Notes: a model not told the origin generated them from the sequence alone. Positions 36,547 through 46,337 are shown, numbered from the stretch's first letter. The stretch is 64,000 bases of DNA from Bradyrhizobium oligotrophicum S58 (GCF_000344805.1 NC_020453.1:1178001-1242000), one strand, 5' to 3'. Made by a program: numbers and translations.

Positions 36547-37026
36547 TCATCTCGCCGGCGGATTGGCCTCCGGATGGCCGCCACTTTCAGGGCCGGCCCC
36601 GCTCGGTGACGACGCCGGCGCGGTGCGCAGGTCGGGATCGGGCCGCGATGGCTGGGTCATGGTCGGCGCTTGCGGCGGGGTGATTGCCGCGCCGGCGCCC
36701 ACCGTGGTGCCGCGGTCGGTATTGCTCGGGGCCGTCGGCACCGGTGTCGGCTTGTCGCCGCCGGCGAAGCGCGTCGCACCGCCGCTCTGATAGCCGGCGA
36801 CCAGGAGGCCACCGACGATCAGCGCGAGCACGAACACGCCACCGAGTTCGGGCAGCGCGCCTGACGGCGCCATGCCGCGGCCGCGGCCGTCGCCTTCGAG
36901 CGCGACCGCCGCGATCTCGCGATTGTGCCGCGAGCGAAGGAACGCCAGGAAAGCCCCGGCGGCGATGATGATCGCCGCCGCGAGCGTGAAGAACATCAGC
37001 CAGTTGATGGGTTGATCGCCTTGCAT
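36547..37026 (-). CDS. Two-helix membrane protein with Pro-rich tail
   Basis: 159 residues from ATG 37026, with AAAGGA eight bases upstream (ATG 37035 is in frame nine bases earlier). TM1 at about 8-32 (WLMFFTLAAAIIIAAGAFLAFL), a basic loop with DGRGRGMAPSG, TM2 at about 62-82 (ELGGVFVLALIVGGLLVAGY), then a disordered Pro/Thr/Ser-rich tail. No family recognised. Confidence 0.65.
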   Translation of the reverse strand: MQGDQPINWLMFFTLAAAIIIAAGAFLAFLRSRHNREIAAVALEGDGRGRGMAPSGALPELGGVFVLALIVGGLLVAGYQSGGATRFAGGDKPTPVPTAPSNTDRGTTVGAGAAITPPQAPTMTQPSRPDPDLRTAPASSPSGAGPESGGHPEANPPAR

Positions 37027-37154
37027 GTCGAACATCCTTTGATCCGTGAGGACTGCGCGACGTCTCGTCGCGTCAGGCCTGCATGACAATCTCTGTTCGA
37101 GGCAATCGCCCGTAGCGGGAAAGGTTTCGTGTTTGCGCGCCAAAATCTCGGCGT

Positions 37155-38006
37155 TCAGCGTCCTTCGCCGTCGGCCCACAGCGCGTTCAGTCCGGCGCGG
37201 TAGGTCGGATAGGCAAAGACGAGGCCGAGATCGCGCTTGGAGTTGATGTTCCGGATGCGCCGGTTGCTGGCGTAGAAGCTCCTCGCCATCGGCGACAGCT
37301 CGGCGCTGTCGAATGGCAGCTCCGGCGGCGGCGTGATCCCCATCAGGCCGGCGGCATAGGCGATGACGTCCTGGGGCGGGGCCGGCTCGTCGTCGACAAT
37401 GTTCCAGGCGCCGCCGCTGTCGCGCCGGATCGCGCCGATGATCGCGCCGGCGGCGTCATCGACATGGATACGGTTGAATACCTGCCCGGGCTTCACGATC
37501 CGCCGCGCCCGGCCCGCACGCAGCTCGACCAGCGCATTGCGCCCGGGCCCATAGATGCCGCCGAGCCGGAGCACCGCGAGCCGGTCGCCGATCCGCGCCC
37601 GCCATTCCTCCTCGACGCGCACGCGCGCCTGGACGCGGTCATGCTCCGGCGCGAGCGGCGTGTCCTCGTCGATCCAGGCGCCCTTGTGATCGCCATAGAC
37701 GCCGACCGTGGAGAGATAGACCACGCGCCGCGCGCGGCCCGTCGTGATGGCGTCACCAAACGCCGTCAGGGACGGATCGTCGCCGGGTCCGGGCGGCACC
37801 GAAATCAGCACGACGTCCGCCTCAGCGGCCTTCGCCAGCGTCGTAGTCGCGGGCGGCGTGCCGTCGAACAGGTCGATGTCGTAGGGCGCCAGTTGCGCGC
37901 GCTTGTCGACGCTGCGCACCGTCCCGGAGATGCGCGCGAACGCGCCGCCGTGCCGTGCGACGAAGCGCTGGGCGGTGTAGCCGAAGCCGATGACGAAGAG
38001 GTTCAT
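37155..38006 (-). CDS. Atypical SDR / NAD-dependent epimerase family protein (YeeZ-like)
   Basis: 283 residues. Rossmann fold with a modified nucleotide loop VIGFGYTAQRFVARHG at the N-terminus, STVGVYGDHKGAWIDEDTPL near residue 90, LRLGGIYGPGRNALVELRAG near residue 155 and an interface for NAD(P) binding (IHVDDAAGAIIGAI). The YxxxK catalytic pair of classical SDRs is not obvious, which fits the atypical SDR_a5/YeeZ group. Function unknown, possibly NADPH-binding quality control or sugar-related. Confidence 0.82.
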   Translation of the reverse strand: MNLFVIGFGYTAQRFVARHGGAFARISGTVRSVDKRAQLAPYDIDLFDGTPPATTTLAKAAEADVVLISVPPGPGDDPSLTAFGDAITTGRARRVVYLSTVGVYGDHKGAWIDEDTPLAPEHDRVQARVRVEEEWRARIGDRLAVLRLGGIYGPGRNALVELRAGRARRIVKPGQVFNRIHVDDAAGAIIGAIRRDSGGAWNIVDDEPAPPQDVIAYAAGLMGITPPPELPFDSAELSPMARSFYASNRRIRNINSKRDLGLVFAYPTYRAGLNALWADGEGR

Positions 38007-38060
38007 GCCGCGCTGTGATCCCTGATGATGAGCAGGCCTGGACCGAATGCCGTGCCGTGG

Positions 38061-39353
38061 TCAATTCGGCGCGGCAAAGGCGTCATAGACCAGTTTCGTG
38101 AACGCAGGGGTAATGCGCCCGCGCTCGTTCTGAGTCTGCTCCATCAGGATGCAGAGCATGTCGATCTTGGGATCGACGAGGAAATAGGTGCCGCTTCCCG
38201 AATCCCATTTCAGCTCGCCGATCGAGCCGGGGGGCGGCGGCCTGGCCTCGCCCGGCTCGACGCGCACCGCAAGTCCATAGCCATAGCCGAAGCCGTCGCC
38301 CGGAAAATAGAAAAAGTCGCGCTCGACGCCTGAGCCGTCACCGATATGGTCCGCCGTCATGTCCTTGAAGGCCGCGGGGCTGAGATAGCGCGTGCCGTCG
38401 AGCTCGCCGCCGTTGAGCAGCATCTGGGCGAAGCGCGCATAGTCGGTGATGTCGGAGACCAGCCCGCCGCCGCCGGACTCCCATTCCGGGTGGGAGCGCC
38501 GGGCGCGTTCGGCCGCAACCAGGATCGGGTCGCTCGGCAGCGGCTCGGCCATGCGCGCCTGCTCCTCGGGCGTCGTCAGCAGGAATTTGGTGCTGGTCAT
38601 CCCCAGGGGATCGAGGATCTGCTGCTTCTCGAACTGATAGAGCGTCTGCCCCGACACGATTTCGATGACGCGCCCGAGCACGTCGGTCGAATGGCCGTAG
38701 CGCCACAGCGTTCCCGGCTGGCGCGCCAAAGGCAGTGCGGCGATCCGATCGGCGAACTCGGCATTGTCGAAGCGGCCGCCGAACAGATGCGCCGCCATGT
38801 AGGCGTGTTCGATCAGCGCGCCGCCGATATATTCATAGGTGATGCCGGAGGTGTGGCGCAGCAGGTCCATGATCGTCACCGGCCGCGCCGGCGGCGCCAG
38901 CTTGAGCACCCGCGAGCCGTCCATTCCGGTGGCCTCGACGCCGACCTTCTCGTCGGCGAACGCCGGAATGTACTTCGCGACGGGATCGCTGAGCGACATC
39001 CTGCCCTGGTCGATCAGCATCATTGCGGCCAGGCTCGTGATCGGCTTGGTCATCGAATGCAGCGCGAAGATCGTATCGGGCGTCATCGGCACGCCGCTTC
39101 TGACGTCGCGCACGCCAAAACTCTTCAGGTAGACCGGCCGGCCGTGCTGCTGGATCAGCACGACCGCGCCCGGCAGCCGGCCGGCTGCGACCTCGTCGTC
39201 GAAGAATCGGGTGATGCGTGCCAGCCCGTCCGGCGATGGCGAGGGCACATCCGCCGCAAGGGCGGGGACGGCTAAGAGGACGGCCAAGGCCAAGCCGGCC
39301 CCAAGCAGCGCGGCGCGTGCCGCGTCGGCGCAGAAGGATGCTCTGGCAGTCAA
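38061..39353 (-). CDS. Class-C beta-lactamase-family serine hydrolase
   Basis: 430 residues from a TTG start with GGGGGA upstream. Signal peptide (LLGAGLALAVLLAVPALA), then the serine hydrolase fold: SxxK in FALHSMTKPITSLAAMM near residue 100, YxN-like YGHS in LWRYGHSTDVLG near residue 215, and the GFGYGYGLAVRVEP region near residue 350. Similar proteins are esterases or D-aminopeptidases rather than antibiotic-degrading enzymes. Periplasmic. Lone gene. Confidence 0.88.
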   Translation of the reverse strand: MTARASFCADAARAALLGAGLALAVLLAVPALAADVPSPSPDGLARITRFFDDEVAAGRLPGAVVLIQQHGRPVYLKSFGVRDVRSGVPMTPDTIFALHSMTKPITSLAAMMLIDQGRMSLSDPVAKYIPAFADEKVGVEATGMDGSRVLKLAPPARPVTIMDLLRHTSGITYEYIGGALIEHAYMAAHLFGGRFDNAEFADRIAALPLARQPGTLWRYGHSTDVLGRVIEIVSGQTLYQFEKQQILDPLGMTSTKFLLTTPEEQARMAEPLPSDPILVAAERARRSHPEWESGGGGLVSDITDYARFAQMLLNGGELDGTRYLSPAAFKDMTADHIGDGSGVERDFFYFPGDGFGYGYGLAVRVEPGEARPPPPGSIGELKWDSGSGTYFLVDPKIDMLCILMEQTQNERGRITPAFTKLVYDAFAAPN

Positions 39354-39542
39354 CGCGCTTTCCCCCGCCCTGACGGTCGCTTGTCTTTGCTCCTGGTATA
39401 TTTGGCGCGTGCGGGCGGCAAATCACATATGCGATCGACGGCTGCATACAGGGGCCAGCCCTGCGTACAGTGCGGCGTCCTTGTTATGGCTCCCGTCATG
39501 GTCCATGTCGTATGATCGGGCGACAGGAGATGGACCGACCCG

Positions 39543-41582
39543 ATGAACTTCCATTCGATCTACCGGCACGGCTTTGCCCGCGTCGCCGCCTGCGTCACGG
39601 CCTCCAGCGTCGCCAACCCGACCGCCAATGCGGCGGCGATCCTGGCGGCGGCGCGCGCCTGCCACGACCATGGGACGGCGGTCGCGGTTTTTCCGGAGCT
39701 CTGCCTGTCCGGCTACGCGATCGAGGACTTGGTCAAGCAGGATGCGCTGCTCGACGCCGTCCAGCGCGGGCTGCTGACGCTGGTCGAAGCCTCGCATGAC
39801 CTGATGCCGGTCGTGATCGTCGGCGCGCCGCTGCGCTTCGCCCATCGCATCTACAATTGCGCCGTCGTGATCCATCGCGGCGAGGTGCTCGGCGTGGTGC
39901 CGAAGATCTATCTGCCGACCTATCGAGAGTTCTACGAAGGCCGCCATTTCGCCTCCGGCGCCGGCATCCGCGGCGAGATGATCGAGGTCGCCGAGACCAT
40001 GGCGCCGTTCGGCACGGATCTGTTGTTCGCCGCAGCCGACGTCGCCGGCCTCGTGATCGGCGTCGAGATCTGCGAGGACATGTGGATCCCGGTGACGCCG
40101 GCCTCCGAGCTTGCGCTCGCCGGCGCCACCGTGCTCGCCAATCTCTCGGGCAGCCCGATCACGGTCGGCCGCGCGGAATCCCGCTCGCTGCTGTGTCGTT
40201 CGACCTCGGCGCGCTGCCTCGCGGCCTACATCTATGCCGCGGCCGGCGTCGGCGAATCCACCACCGATCTCGCCTGGGACGGCCAGACCTCGATCTTCGA
40301 GAACGGCGTGCTGCTCGCCGAGAGCGAGCGCTTCCGCCAGACCGGTCAGACCATCTTCGCCGATATCGATCTCGACCTGCTGCGCCAGGAGCGGGCGCTG
40401 ATGGGGACGTTCGACGACAATGCGCGCGCGCAAGACGCCGGCGTGCATTATCGCCGCATCGGCTTCGAGCTGCAGCCGGCCGAGGGCGACATCGGTTTCA
40501 GGCGCAAGGTCGAGCGCTTTCCCTTCGTGCCGAGCGATCCGGCGCGGCTCGATCAGGACTGCTACGAGGCCTACAACATCCAGGTCGCGGGCCTGACGCA
40601 GCGGCTGCGCGCCACCGGCACCAAGCACATCGTGATCGGCGTCTCCGGCGGCCTCGACTCGACGCATGCGCTGATTGTCGCTGCCAAGGCGATGGACCTG
40701 CTCGGCCTGCCCAGAACCAACATCCTGGCCTACACGATGCCCGGTTTCGCCACGGGCGCGCAGAGCAAGTCCTACGCGCATGCGCTGATGGCCTCGCTCC
40801 AGGTCAACGCCGCCGAACTCGACATCCGACCGGCGGCGACGCAGATGCTGAAGGACATCGGCCATCCGTTTGGACGCGGCGAACAGGTCTACGACGTCAC
40901 CTTCGAGAATGTGCAGGCGGGGCTGCGCACCGACTATCTGTTCCGCCTCGCCAACGACCGCGGCGGTCTGGTGCTCGGCACCGGCGATCTTTCCGAGCTT
41001 GCGCTGGGATGGTGCACCTATGGCGTCGGCGATCAGATGGCGCATTACAACGTCAATGCCGGCGTGCCGAAGACCTTGATCCAGCATCTGATCCGTTGGG
41101 TGATCGCCTCGCATCAGTTCTCGACCGATGTCGATCGCACCCTGGAGGCGGTGCTGTCGGCGGAGATCTCGCCGGAGCTGGTGCCGGTGAAGGAGGGCGA
41201 GACGCCGCAGAGCACGCAGGCCGCGATCGGCCCCTACGAGCTGCAGGACTTCAATCTGTTCTACACGCTGCGCTACGGCATGCGCCCGTCGAAGATCGCC
41301 TTCATGGCGCATCACGCCTGGAAGGATGTCGGCGACGGCGCCTGGCCGCCGCATTTCCCGGCCGACAAGCGCCACGCCTATACGCTCGCCGACATCAGGA
41401 AATGGCTCGAGGTGTTCCTCAAGCGCTTCTTCGCCTTCAGCCAGTTCAAGCGCTCGGCGATGCCGAACGGGCCGAAGGTCGTCGCCGGCGGCTCGCTGTC
41501 CCCGCGCGGCGACTGGCGCGCGCCGTCGGACGGCAATGCCACGGCCTGGCTCGAGGATCTCGATCGCAACGTGCCGAAGTGA
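39543..41582 (+). CDS. nadE: Glutamine-dependent NAD+ synthetase
   Basis: 679 residues. Makes NAD from deamido-NAD, ATP and glutamine-derived ammonia in the cytoplasm. N-terminal nitrilase-type glutaminase (residues 1-320) with catalytic Glu in VAVFPELCLSGYAI, Lys in VVPKIYLPTYREFYEGR and Cys in VIGVEICEDMWIP; C-terminal synthetase with the ATP pyrophosphatase loop VIGVSGGLDSTHALIVAAK near residue 365 and LGTGDLSELALGWCTYG. Length is standard for the long form. A 99-base spacer precedes the ModA-like gene. Confidence 0.95.
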   Translation: MNFHSIYRHGFARVAACVTASSVANPTANAAAILAAARACHDHGTAVAVFPELCLSGYAIEDLVKQDALLDAVQRGLLTLVEASHDLMPVVIVGAPLRFAHRIYNCAVVIHRGEVLGVVPKIYLPTYREFYEGRHFASGAGIRGEMIEVAETMAPFGTDLLFAAADVAGLVIGVEICEDMWIPVTPASELALAGATVLANLSGSPITVGRAESRSLLCRSTSARCLAAYIYAAAGVGESTTDLAWDGQTSIFENGVLLAESERFRQTGQTIFADIDLDLLRQERALMGTFDDNARAQDAGVHYRRIGFELQPAEGDIGFRRKVERFPFVPSDPARLDQDCYEAYNIQVAGLTQRLRATGTKHIVIGVSGGLDSTHALIVAAKAMDLLGLPRTNILAYTMPGFATGAQSKSYAHALMASLQVNAAELDIRPAATQMLKDIGHPFGRGEQVYDVTFENVQAGLRTDYLFRLANDRGGLVLGTGDLSELALGWCTYGVGDQMAHYNVNAGVPKTLIQHLIRWVIASHQFSTDVDRTLEAVLSAEISPELVPVKEGETPQSTQAAIGPYELQDFNLFYTLRYGMRPSKIAFMAHHAWKDVGDGAWPPHFPADKRHAYTLADIRKWLEVFLKRFFAFSQFKRSAMPNGPKVVAGGSLSPRGDWRAPSDGNATAWLEDLDRNVPK

Positions 41583-41681
41583 GGGGTGCTTGCTCGGCTG
41601 CCCCGCGTGCAATATCCGGAGAGACGATCGGCGCCGCCCGTTGTGCAGCGCCCGCGGAAACCTCGCTGAACGGAGCCACCC

Positions 41682-42371
41682 ATGAGCGTATTCGCCGCCG
41701 GCATTTCCTCGATGGCGACGAGGCAGATCCTGTCCGAGCTTGCCGCCGCCTATGAGGAGGCGACCGGCGAGGTGATCACGATCGAATCCGTCGGCGGCGT
41801 CGATGCGGCCAAGCGCATCCGTGCCGGCGAGCCGTTCGACTTCGCGGTGCTCGCCTCCGATGCGCTGCAGAAGCTCGAGGCCGACGGCCACCTCGTGCCC
41901 GGCAGCATCATCGAGATCGCGGAATCGCCGATGGCGATGGCGGTGCGTGCAGGGGCTGCGAAGCCCGATCCGCTCGACGAAGCCGCCGTGCGCAAGGCGA
42001 TGGAGAGCGCCAAGGCGATCGGCATCTCCACCGGCCCGAGCGGCACCCACGTGCAGGCGCTCGCGCGCGGCTGGGGCCTGGAGGGCGAGGGCGCCTCGCG
42101 CCTGGTCCAGGCCAAGCCCGGCATTCCCGTCGCAAAGCTGCTTGCCGACGGCGAGGTCGAAATCGGCTTCCAGCAGCTCAGCGAGATGCTCGGCGCGCCC
42201 GGCATCGACATCGTCGGCCTGCTGCCGGAATCCCTGCAGCCGGGCACGGTGTTCGCCGCCGCTTTGTGCAAGACTGGCGCGCACACCGAAGCCGCGCGCG
42301 CGTTCATCGAATATCTCGTCTCCGACGAGACCGCCGAGACCAAGCGCCAGCACGGCATGATTCCGGTGTGA
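41682..42371 (+). CDS. ModA-like substrate-binding protein lacking a signal peptide
   Basis: 229 residues, beginning MSVFAAGISSMATRQILSEL. The type-2 binding fold of molybdate/tungstate-binding-like proteins is visible: YEEATGEVITIESVGGVDAAKRI, GEPFDFAVLASDALQKLEADG, AKAIGISTGPSGTHVQALARG, VAKLLADGEVEIGFQQLSEM and ARAFIEYLVSDETAE. No signal peptide is present and no upstream in-frame extension offers one, so it would be cytoplasmic, which is odd for this fold. No mod permease genes nearby. It may be a cytosolic sensor or a diverged member. Confidence 0.8.
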   Translation: MSVFAAGISSMATRQILSELAAAYEEATGEVITIESVGGVDAAKRIRAGEPFDFAVLASDALQKLEADGHLVPGSIIEIAESPMAMAVRAGAAKPDPLDEAAVRKAMESAKAIGISTGPSGTHVQALARGWGLEGEGASRLVQAKPGIPVAKLLADGEVEIGFQQLSEMLGAPGIDIVGLLPESLQPGTVFAAALCKTGAHTEAARAFIEYLVSDETAETKRQHGMIPV

Positions 42372-42484
42372 GCCGGCGCCACGGCAGCGGAGTTCCGCAA
42401 GGCCCTTCGCTAAAAACATTTCGGCGGGTGTCGTCCCGGAGATCGCCCGCTCGTCTTGCAGATGAAATCTGCAGGAGACGCAAG

Positions 42485-43714
42485 ATGAACACATCGAATT
42501 ATCGCTGGGTGATCGTGGCGGCCGGAGGCGTGCTCGGCTGCGTCGCCGTCGGCGGCCTGTTCTCGCTGCCGGTGTTCCTCAAGCCGATGGCCGCCGCCAC
42601 CGGCTGGTCCGTCGCCGGCATTTCCAGTGCGCTGACGATCGCCTTCCTGGCGATGGCCTGCACCAGCATGGCCTGGGGCACGCTGTCCGACCGCATCGGC
42701 CCGCGTCCCGTGCTGCTGATCGGCTCGATCCTGCTCGCCTTGAGCCTACTGCTGGCCAGCCTGACATCGTCGCTGCTGGCGTTCCAGCTGCTGTTCGGCC
42801 TGATCGCAGGCATCGCGACAGCGGCGATCTTTCCGCCGGTCATGGCGACCGTCACCGGCTGGTTCGACACCCATCGCAGCCTCGCGGTCTCGCTGGTCTC
42901 GGCCGGCATGGGCGTGGCGCCGATGACGATGTCGCCGCTCGCGGCCTGGCTGGTCTCCAGCTACGACTGGCGCACCGCGATGCAGTGCATCGCCGCGATC
43001 GTTGCCGCCATCATGATTCCCACGTCGTTGCTCGTGGGCCGCCCGCCATCGTCAGCGCCCGGCGACGCCGTCGCGTCCGGTCCCACCGCCGGGCCGCCCG
43101 AGATGACGCGATCCGTGGCGCTGCGCTCGCCGCAATTCATGATCCTGCTCGCCACCAACTTCTTCTGCTGCGCTACGCATTCGGGCCCGATCATCCACAC
43201 CGTCAGCTACGCCGTCACCTGCGGCATTCCGTTGATGGCGGCGGTGACGATCTACAGCGTCGAGGGGCTCGCAGGCCTCGGCGGCCGCATCGCCTTCGGC
43301 CTGCTCGGCGACCGCTTCGGCGCCAAGCGCGTGCTCGTGCTGGGCCTGCTGGCGCAGGCGTTCGGCGCGCTGGCCTACGTGTTCGTGCGCGACCTCGCCG
43401 CGTTCTATGCGGTCGCAGCGACCTTCGGCTTCCTCTATGCCGGCACGATGCCGCTCTACGCCGCGATCGCGCGCGACAACTTTCCGCAAAGCATCATGGG
43501 CACGGTGATCGGCGGCACGGCGATGGCCGGCAGCCTCGGCATGGCGACGGGTCCGCTGGCCGGCGGCCTGATCTACGACAGCTTCGCCAGCTACACGTGG
43601 CTCTATGTCGGCTCCTGGCTGATGGGCCTCGGCGCTGTCATGATGATGCTGACGTTCCGGCCGTTTCCGCGGACGCGGCCTGCGGAGGCCGCGCGCGTGC
43701 CGGCCTCGGCCTAG
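42485..43714 (+). CDS. Major facilitator superfamily transporter
   Basis: 409 residues, ATG 42485 with GCAGGAGACGCAAG upstream. Twelve hydrophobic helices; loop 2-3 signature GTLSDRIGPRPVLLIGSILL and its repeat in the second half, GLLGDRFGAKRVLVLGLLAQ. The pattern resembles the OFA/monocarboxylate or nitrate-type MFS clade (GGLFSLPVFLKPMAAATGWS at TM1). Substrate unknown; no linked catabolic gene. It ends in the cytoplasmic tail RPFPRTRPAEAARVPASA. Confidence 0.88.
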   Translation: MNTSNYRWVIVAAGGVLGCVAVGGLFSLPVFLKPMAAATGWSVAGISSALTIAFLAMACTSMAWGTLSDRIGPRPVLLIGSILLALSLLLASLTSSLLAFQLLFGLIAGIATAAIFPPVMATVTGWFDTHRSLAVSLVSAGMGVAPMTMSPLAAWLVSSYDWRTAMQCIAAIVAAIMIPTSLLVGRPPSSAPGDAVASGPTAGPPEMTRSVALRSPQFMILLATNFFCCATHSGPIIHTVSYAVTCGIPLMAAVTIYSVEGLAGLGGRIAFGLLGDRFGAKRVLVLGLLAQAFGALAYVFVRDLAAFYAVAATFGFLYAGTMPLYAAIARDNFPQSIMGTVIGGTAMAGSLGMATGPLAGGLIYDSFASYTWLYVGSWLMGLGAVMMMLTFRPFPRTRPAEAARVPASA

Positions 43715-43843
43715 GGCCAGCTGAACCGCGGCTGAACGAGCGCGGCCGCGGCGTCACAACAATCGTTGATCCCGCCTTCTCGGAACTCCGATGTCGTCGA
43801 GCGGTTGGGCGTGCGTGAAGTTCAACCTGATGGAGATCAATCC

Positions 43844-44065
43844 ATGAAGACGACCCAACTCGCGATGGCCGCCATCGTCGCCGCCAGCCTCGCCGCCGTG
43901 CCGCTCGCCGCACAGGCGAAGCACCACAAGAAGCACAACGCCGCGGCCCCGGCGACCTCGTCGCAGACCACCGGCAGCAACATGAAGTCCGGCCGCGATT
44001 CCACCTCGTCGAGCCAGGGCAATGTCGGCCCGGGCACCAACCAGGCGGGCAGCCTGCCGAAGTAA
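43844..44065 (+). CDS. Small exported Ser/Thr/Gly-rich protein
   Basis: 73 residues from ATG 43844 (GGAGATCAATCC upstream). Signal peptide MKTTQLAMAAIVAASLAAVPLAAQA, then a short His/Lys patch (KHHKKHN) and a disordered Ser/Gly/Asn tail (NMKSGRDSTSSSQGNVGPGT). Function unknown; such short secreted proteins recur in Bradyrhizobium. Confidence 0.7.
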   Translation: MKTTQLAMAAIVAASLAAVPLAAQAKHHKKHNAAAPATSSQTTGSNMKSGRDSTSSSQGNVGPGTNQAGSLPK

Positions 44066-44091
44066 CGGCATCTGTCGATGTCGTTCAGGAT

Positions 44092-44119
44092 CAGGAAAGC
44101 CCATGCGCGGGCTTTCCTG
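44092..44119. terminator. Long hairpin after the small exported gene
   Basis: CAGGAAAGCCC (44092-44102) pairs perfectly with GGGCTTTCCTG (44109-44119) over six bases. No T-run follows on either strand, so it may be a factor-dependent terminator or 3'-stabilising stem. Confidence 0.5.
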
Positions 44120-44190
44120 ACACGGTTTGCAAACGTGACGTCCATCTCGAGCTTCAGAGGCCGAACGAGTTGCGTCACCGTCGTTGGACG

Positions 44191-45072
44191 CTACTTCAGC
44201 GGCAGAAACAGCTCCGCCACCGTCTCGTGCTCCGGCACCTCCGGAAAGAAGCTCAGCCGCTGGCAATAGATCGGGAAGTCGCGTGCCTCCTCGCCGCTGG
44301 CTGGAAGCCAGTCGCGGTAGAGGTAGAGCGCGGCGGGCTCCAGATTGTGCGTATGGCCGACGACGCGGAGCACCGCGCAGCGTCCGCCGGGGATTTCGCC
44401 CGCCTTGACCTCCTCGCCATTGGCGTCGGTCGGCTTGTCGATCCCGACGCAAAGATCCACGCTGTAGTCCGCAGGCGAGGCAGGACGCCGCTCCGAACGC
44501 CAGACATTGAAGGTCGGATGCGTCATGGGATGCAGGCCGGCGGCCTTGCGCCAGGCGATGAACCGCTGGATGGTGGCGCCGAGCGTCGCCGGGTCGCCCC
44601 GATGCTCCATGATTGCCACCGGCGTCGCCGGCACATCGCGAATGGTCACGTCGTCGGCGGTGTAGATCGTCTGCATCAGCTTGCTCCTGGCATTGTCGAG
44701 AGGTTCGAAGGCCGCAAGCCACGGCTCCCAGTCGGGAGATTTCCGGAACGACGACGGCGATTGCCCGAACCGCTGCCGAAAGGCGCGGGCGAAGGCGTCC
44801 GGTGCGTCATAGCCGGCATCCATCGCGATGGCGGTGACGCTCTGGGCATCCGCATAAGCGAGCCGGTACGACGCGCGCTTCATCCGGGCGAGCTGGACGT
44901 AGCGATGCACGGACAGTCCGAAGGTCGCGGTGAACTGCCGGTGGAAGTGATATTTCGAGTAGGCCGCGATGCCGCTCAGCGCGTCCAGATCCAGATCGTC
45001 ATCGAGGTGGCGGTCGATGTGATCCAGCACCCGCTGCATCCGGGCATGGTAGTTGCGAAGCGCCGCCGTCAT
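44191..45072 (-). CDS. AraC-family regulator with GyrI-like effector domain
   Basis: 293 residues from ATG 45072 (MTAALRNYHARM); an ATG at 45108 is in frame. N-terminal double helix-turn-helix (LDALSGIAAYSKYHFHRQFTATFGLSVHRYVQLARM, then VTAIAMDAGYDAPDAFARAFRQRFGQSPSSFRK) followed by a GyrI/BmrR-like small-molecule domain (VTIRDVPATPVAIMEHRGDPATLG, then YSVDLCVGIDKP). Rob-like layout: DNA binding in front, ligand-sensing behind. It probably responds to an amphipathic or cationic compound. Target genes not evident. Confidence 0.9.
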   Translation of the reverse strand: MTAALRNYHARMQRVLDHIDRHLDDDLDLDALSGIAAYSKYHFHRQFTATFGLSVHRYVQLARMKRASYRLAYADAQSVTAIAMDAGYDAPDAFARAFRQRFGQSPSSFRKSPDWEPWLAAFEPLDNARSKLMQTIYTADDVTIRDVPATPVAIMEHRGDPATLGATIQRFIAWRKAAGLHPMTHPTFNVWRSERRPASPADYSVDLCVGIDKPTDANGEEVKAGEIPGGRCAVLRVVGHTHNLEPAALYLYRDWLPASGEEARDFPIYCQRLSFFPEVPEHETVAELFLPLK

Positions 45073-45351
45073 CGTCCCGTTCTCCGTGGCATCCCCAGTC
45101 AAGCGCATGCGGACCTGGCGCGCTCGACCGATCTTGCGGTTGTCGGCGGCCGGCGACATCCGTGGATCGCGATCACGAGCGGCCCGGCCACGTGCCGGCG
45201 CGATCACCGCGGTCTCGTCGCCGATGGCTTCATCAGCGCCATGTCGGCACGCCAATCAAGCCAGACGATGCGGCCCGGCAGGGACGCGACGGCCACGTCG
45301 TTGCCGACCCTGCGCACGGCGTTATGATGCGGCAAAGAAGGGGAGTTGACG

Positions 45352-45750
45352 ATGGAAGCCAGGTGCCAGTGCGGGCAACTCTCGGCGCGCTTGCCGGGCC
45401 CGAGCGCGGTGGTCATCGCCTGTCATTGCAGCGATTGCCAGCGGCGAAGCGGGGCACCGTTCGGCGTGTTGGCCTACTACCCGGAGGATCGCGTCGGGAT
45501 CACCGGCGAGGCGACCCGCTATGTCCGGCCGACGGCAACGGGCGGCACGTTCGAGACCTTCTTCTGCCCGCGCTGCGGCTCCACCGTCTACGCCCGCGCC
45601 GGCAAGCACCCCACGTCGATCGGGATCGCCGTCGGGGCGATCTGCGACCCGACATACCCGGCGCCCGTTCGATCGGTCTGGGAGCAGAGCAGGCACGATT
45701 GGGTCGTGATCCCCGAGCCCGCCCAGCACTTTCCGCAAGGAAGATCGTGA
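45352..45750 (+). CDS. GFA-family zinc protein
   Basis: 132 residues from ATG 45352 with AAAGGGGAG upstream. CENP-V/GFA fold: the zinc cysteines lie in ARCQCGQLSARLPG (C-x-C), ACHCSDCQRRSGAPFG (C-x-C-x-x-C) and FFCPRCGSTVYARAG (C-x-x-C). The family includes glutathione-dependent formaldehyde-activating enzymes, though most members have no shown activity. Transcribed divergently from the AraC/GyrI gene. Confidence 0.9.
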   Translation: MEARCQCGQLSARLPGPSAVVIACHCSDCQRRSGAPFGVLAYYPEDRVGITGEATRYVRPTATGGTFETFFCPRCGSTVYARAGKHPTSIGIAVGAICDPTYPAPVRSVWEQSRHDWVVIPEPAQHFPQGRS

Positions 45751-45962
45751 TCGCAGGACGCCTCGCATTCCGGACCTCGGCCGCGCCACGCGCTGTGGCA
45801 GCTTCGCTGCCGTTTCCTCCCCGGTCCCACGCCGGGTTGCGGCCGTGCGCGCTTGCGCCGACGGCATGGTCGGCGCAACAGATCAGCCGGCCGAACCGGC
45901 TGAGCGGGTCACGATCGCAGTGCGGTGAACCATGAAGCGCAGCCGCTTCGGATCGCTCAGCG

Positions 45963-46205
45963 TCACTTCGACGCTTGCTTGATCTTGTGCTCCAGATGCC
46001 CGGTGCCGTGATCCCTGCGCAACTGGCTCAGCGACGTCTCGTTGAGCTGATGCAGCACCTCGCTGAGTACGGTCGTCTCCGGATAGCCCGCCGCGAACGG
46101 CTTTCCATAGATCTTGCGCAACGTGCCGACCAGCGTGTTGCCATGCTTCCTGCTGATCTCGCCATCCTTGTCGCGATGGCGCCCGTCGAGTCCCGGCTCT
46201 TTCAT
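45963..46205 (-). CDS. Small conserved-type hypothetical protein
   Basis: 80 residues, basic and soluble (MKEPGLDGRHRDKDGEISRKHGN). It includes the helical stretch LVGTLRKIYGKPFAAGYPET and ends LSQLRRDHGTGHLEHKIKQASK. I recognise similar short proteins in Bradyrhizobium genomes; function unknown. Good ribosome site on the minus strand (GGGGAGA). Confidence 0.75.
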   Translation of the reverse strand: MKEPGLDGRHRDKDGEISRKHGNTLVGTLRKIYGKPFAAGYPETTVLSEVLHQLNETSLSQLRRDHGTGHLEHKIKQASK

Positions 46206-46337
46206 GCGCGTCTCCCCTGGTGCGGTTTAGGCCTTTTGGGAGAGCCTGCGCTCAATTCAGTCGATTGGCAACGCTGCGGTGCAATGCAACCAAGGCCTAA
46301 GAATTCTCGTATGCGGGCATGCCGACTAGCGCGATGC

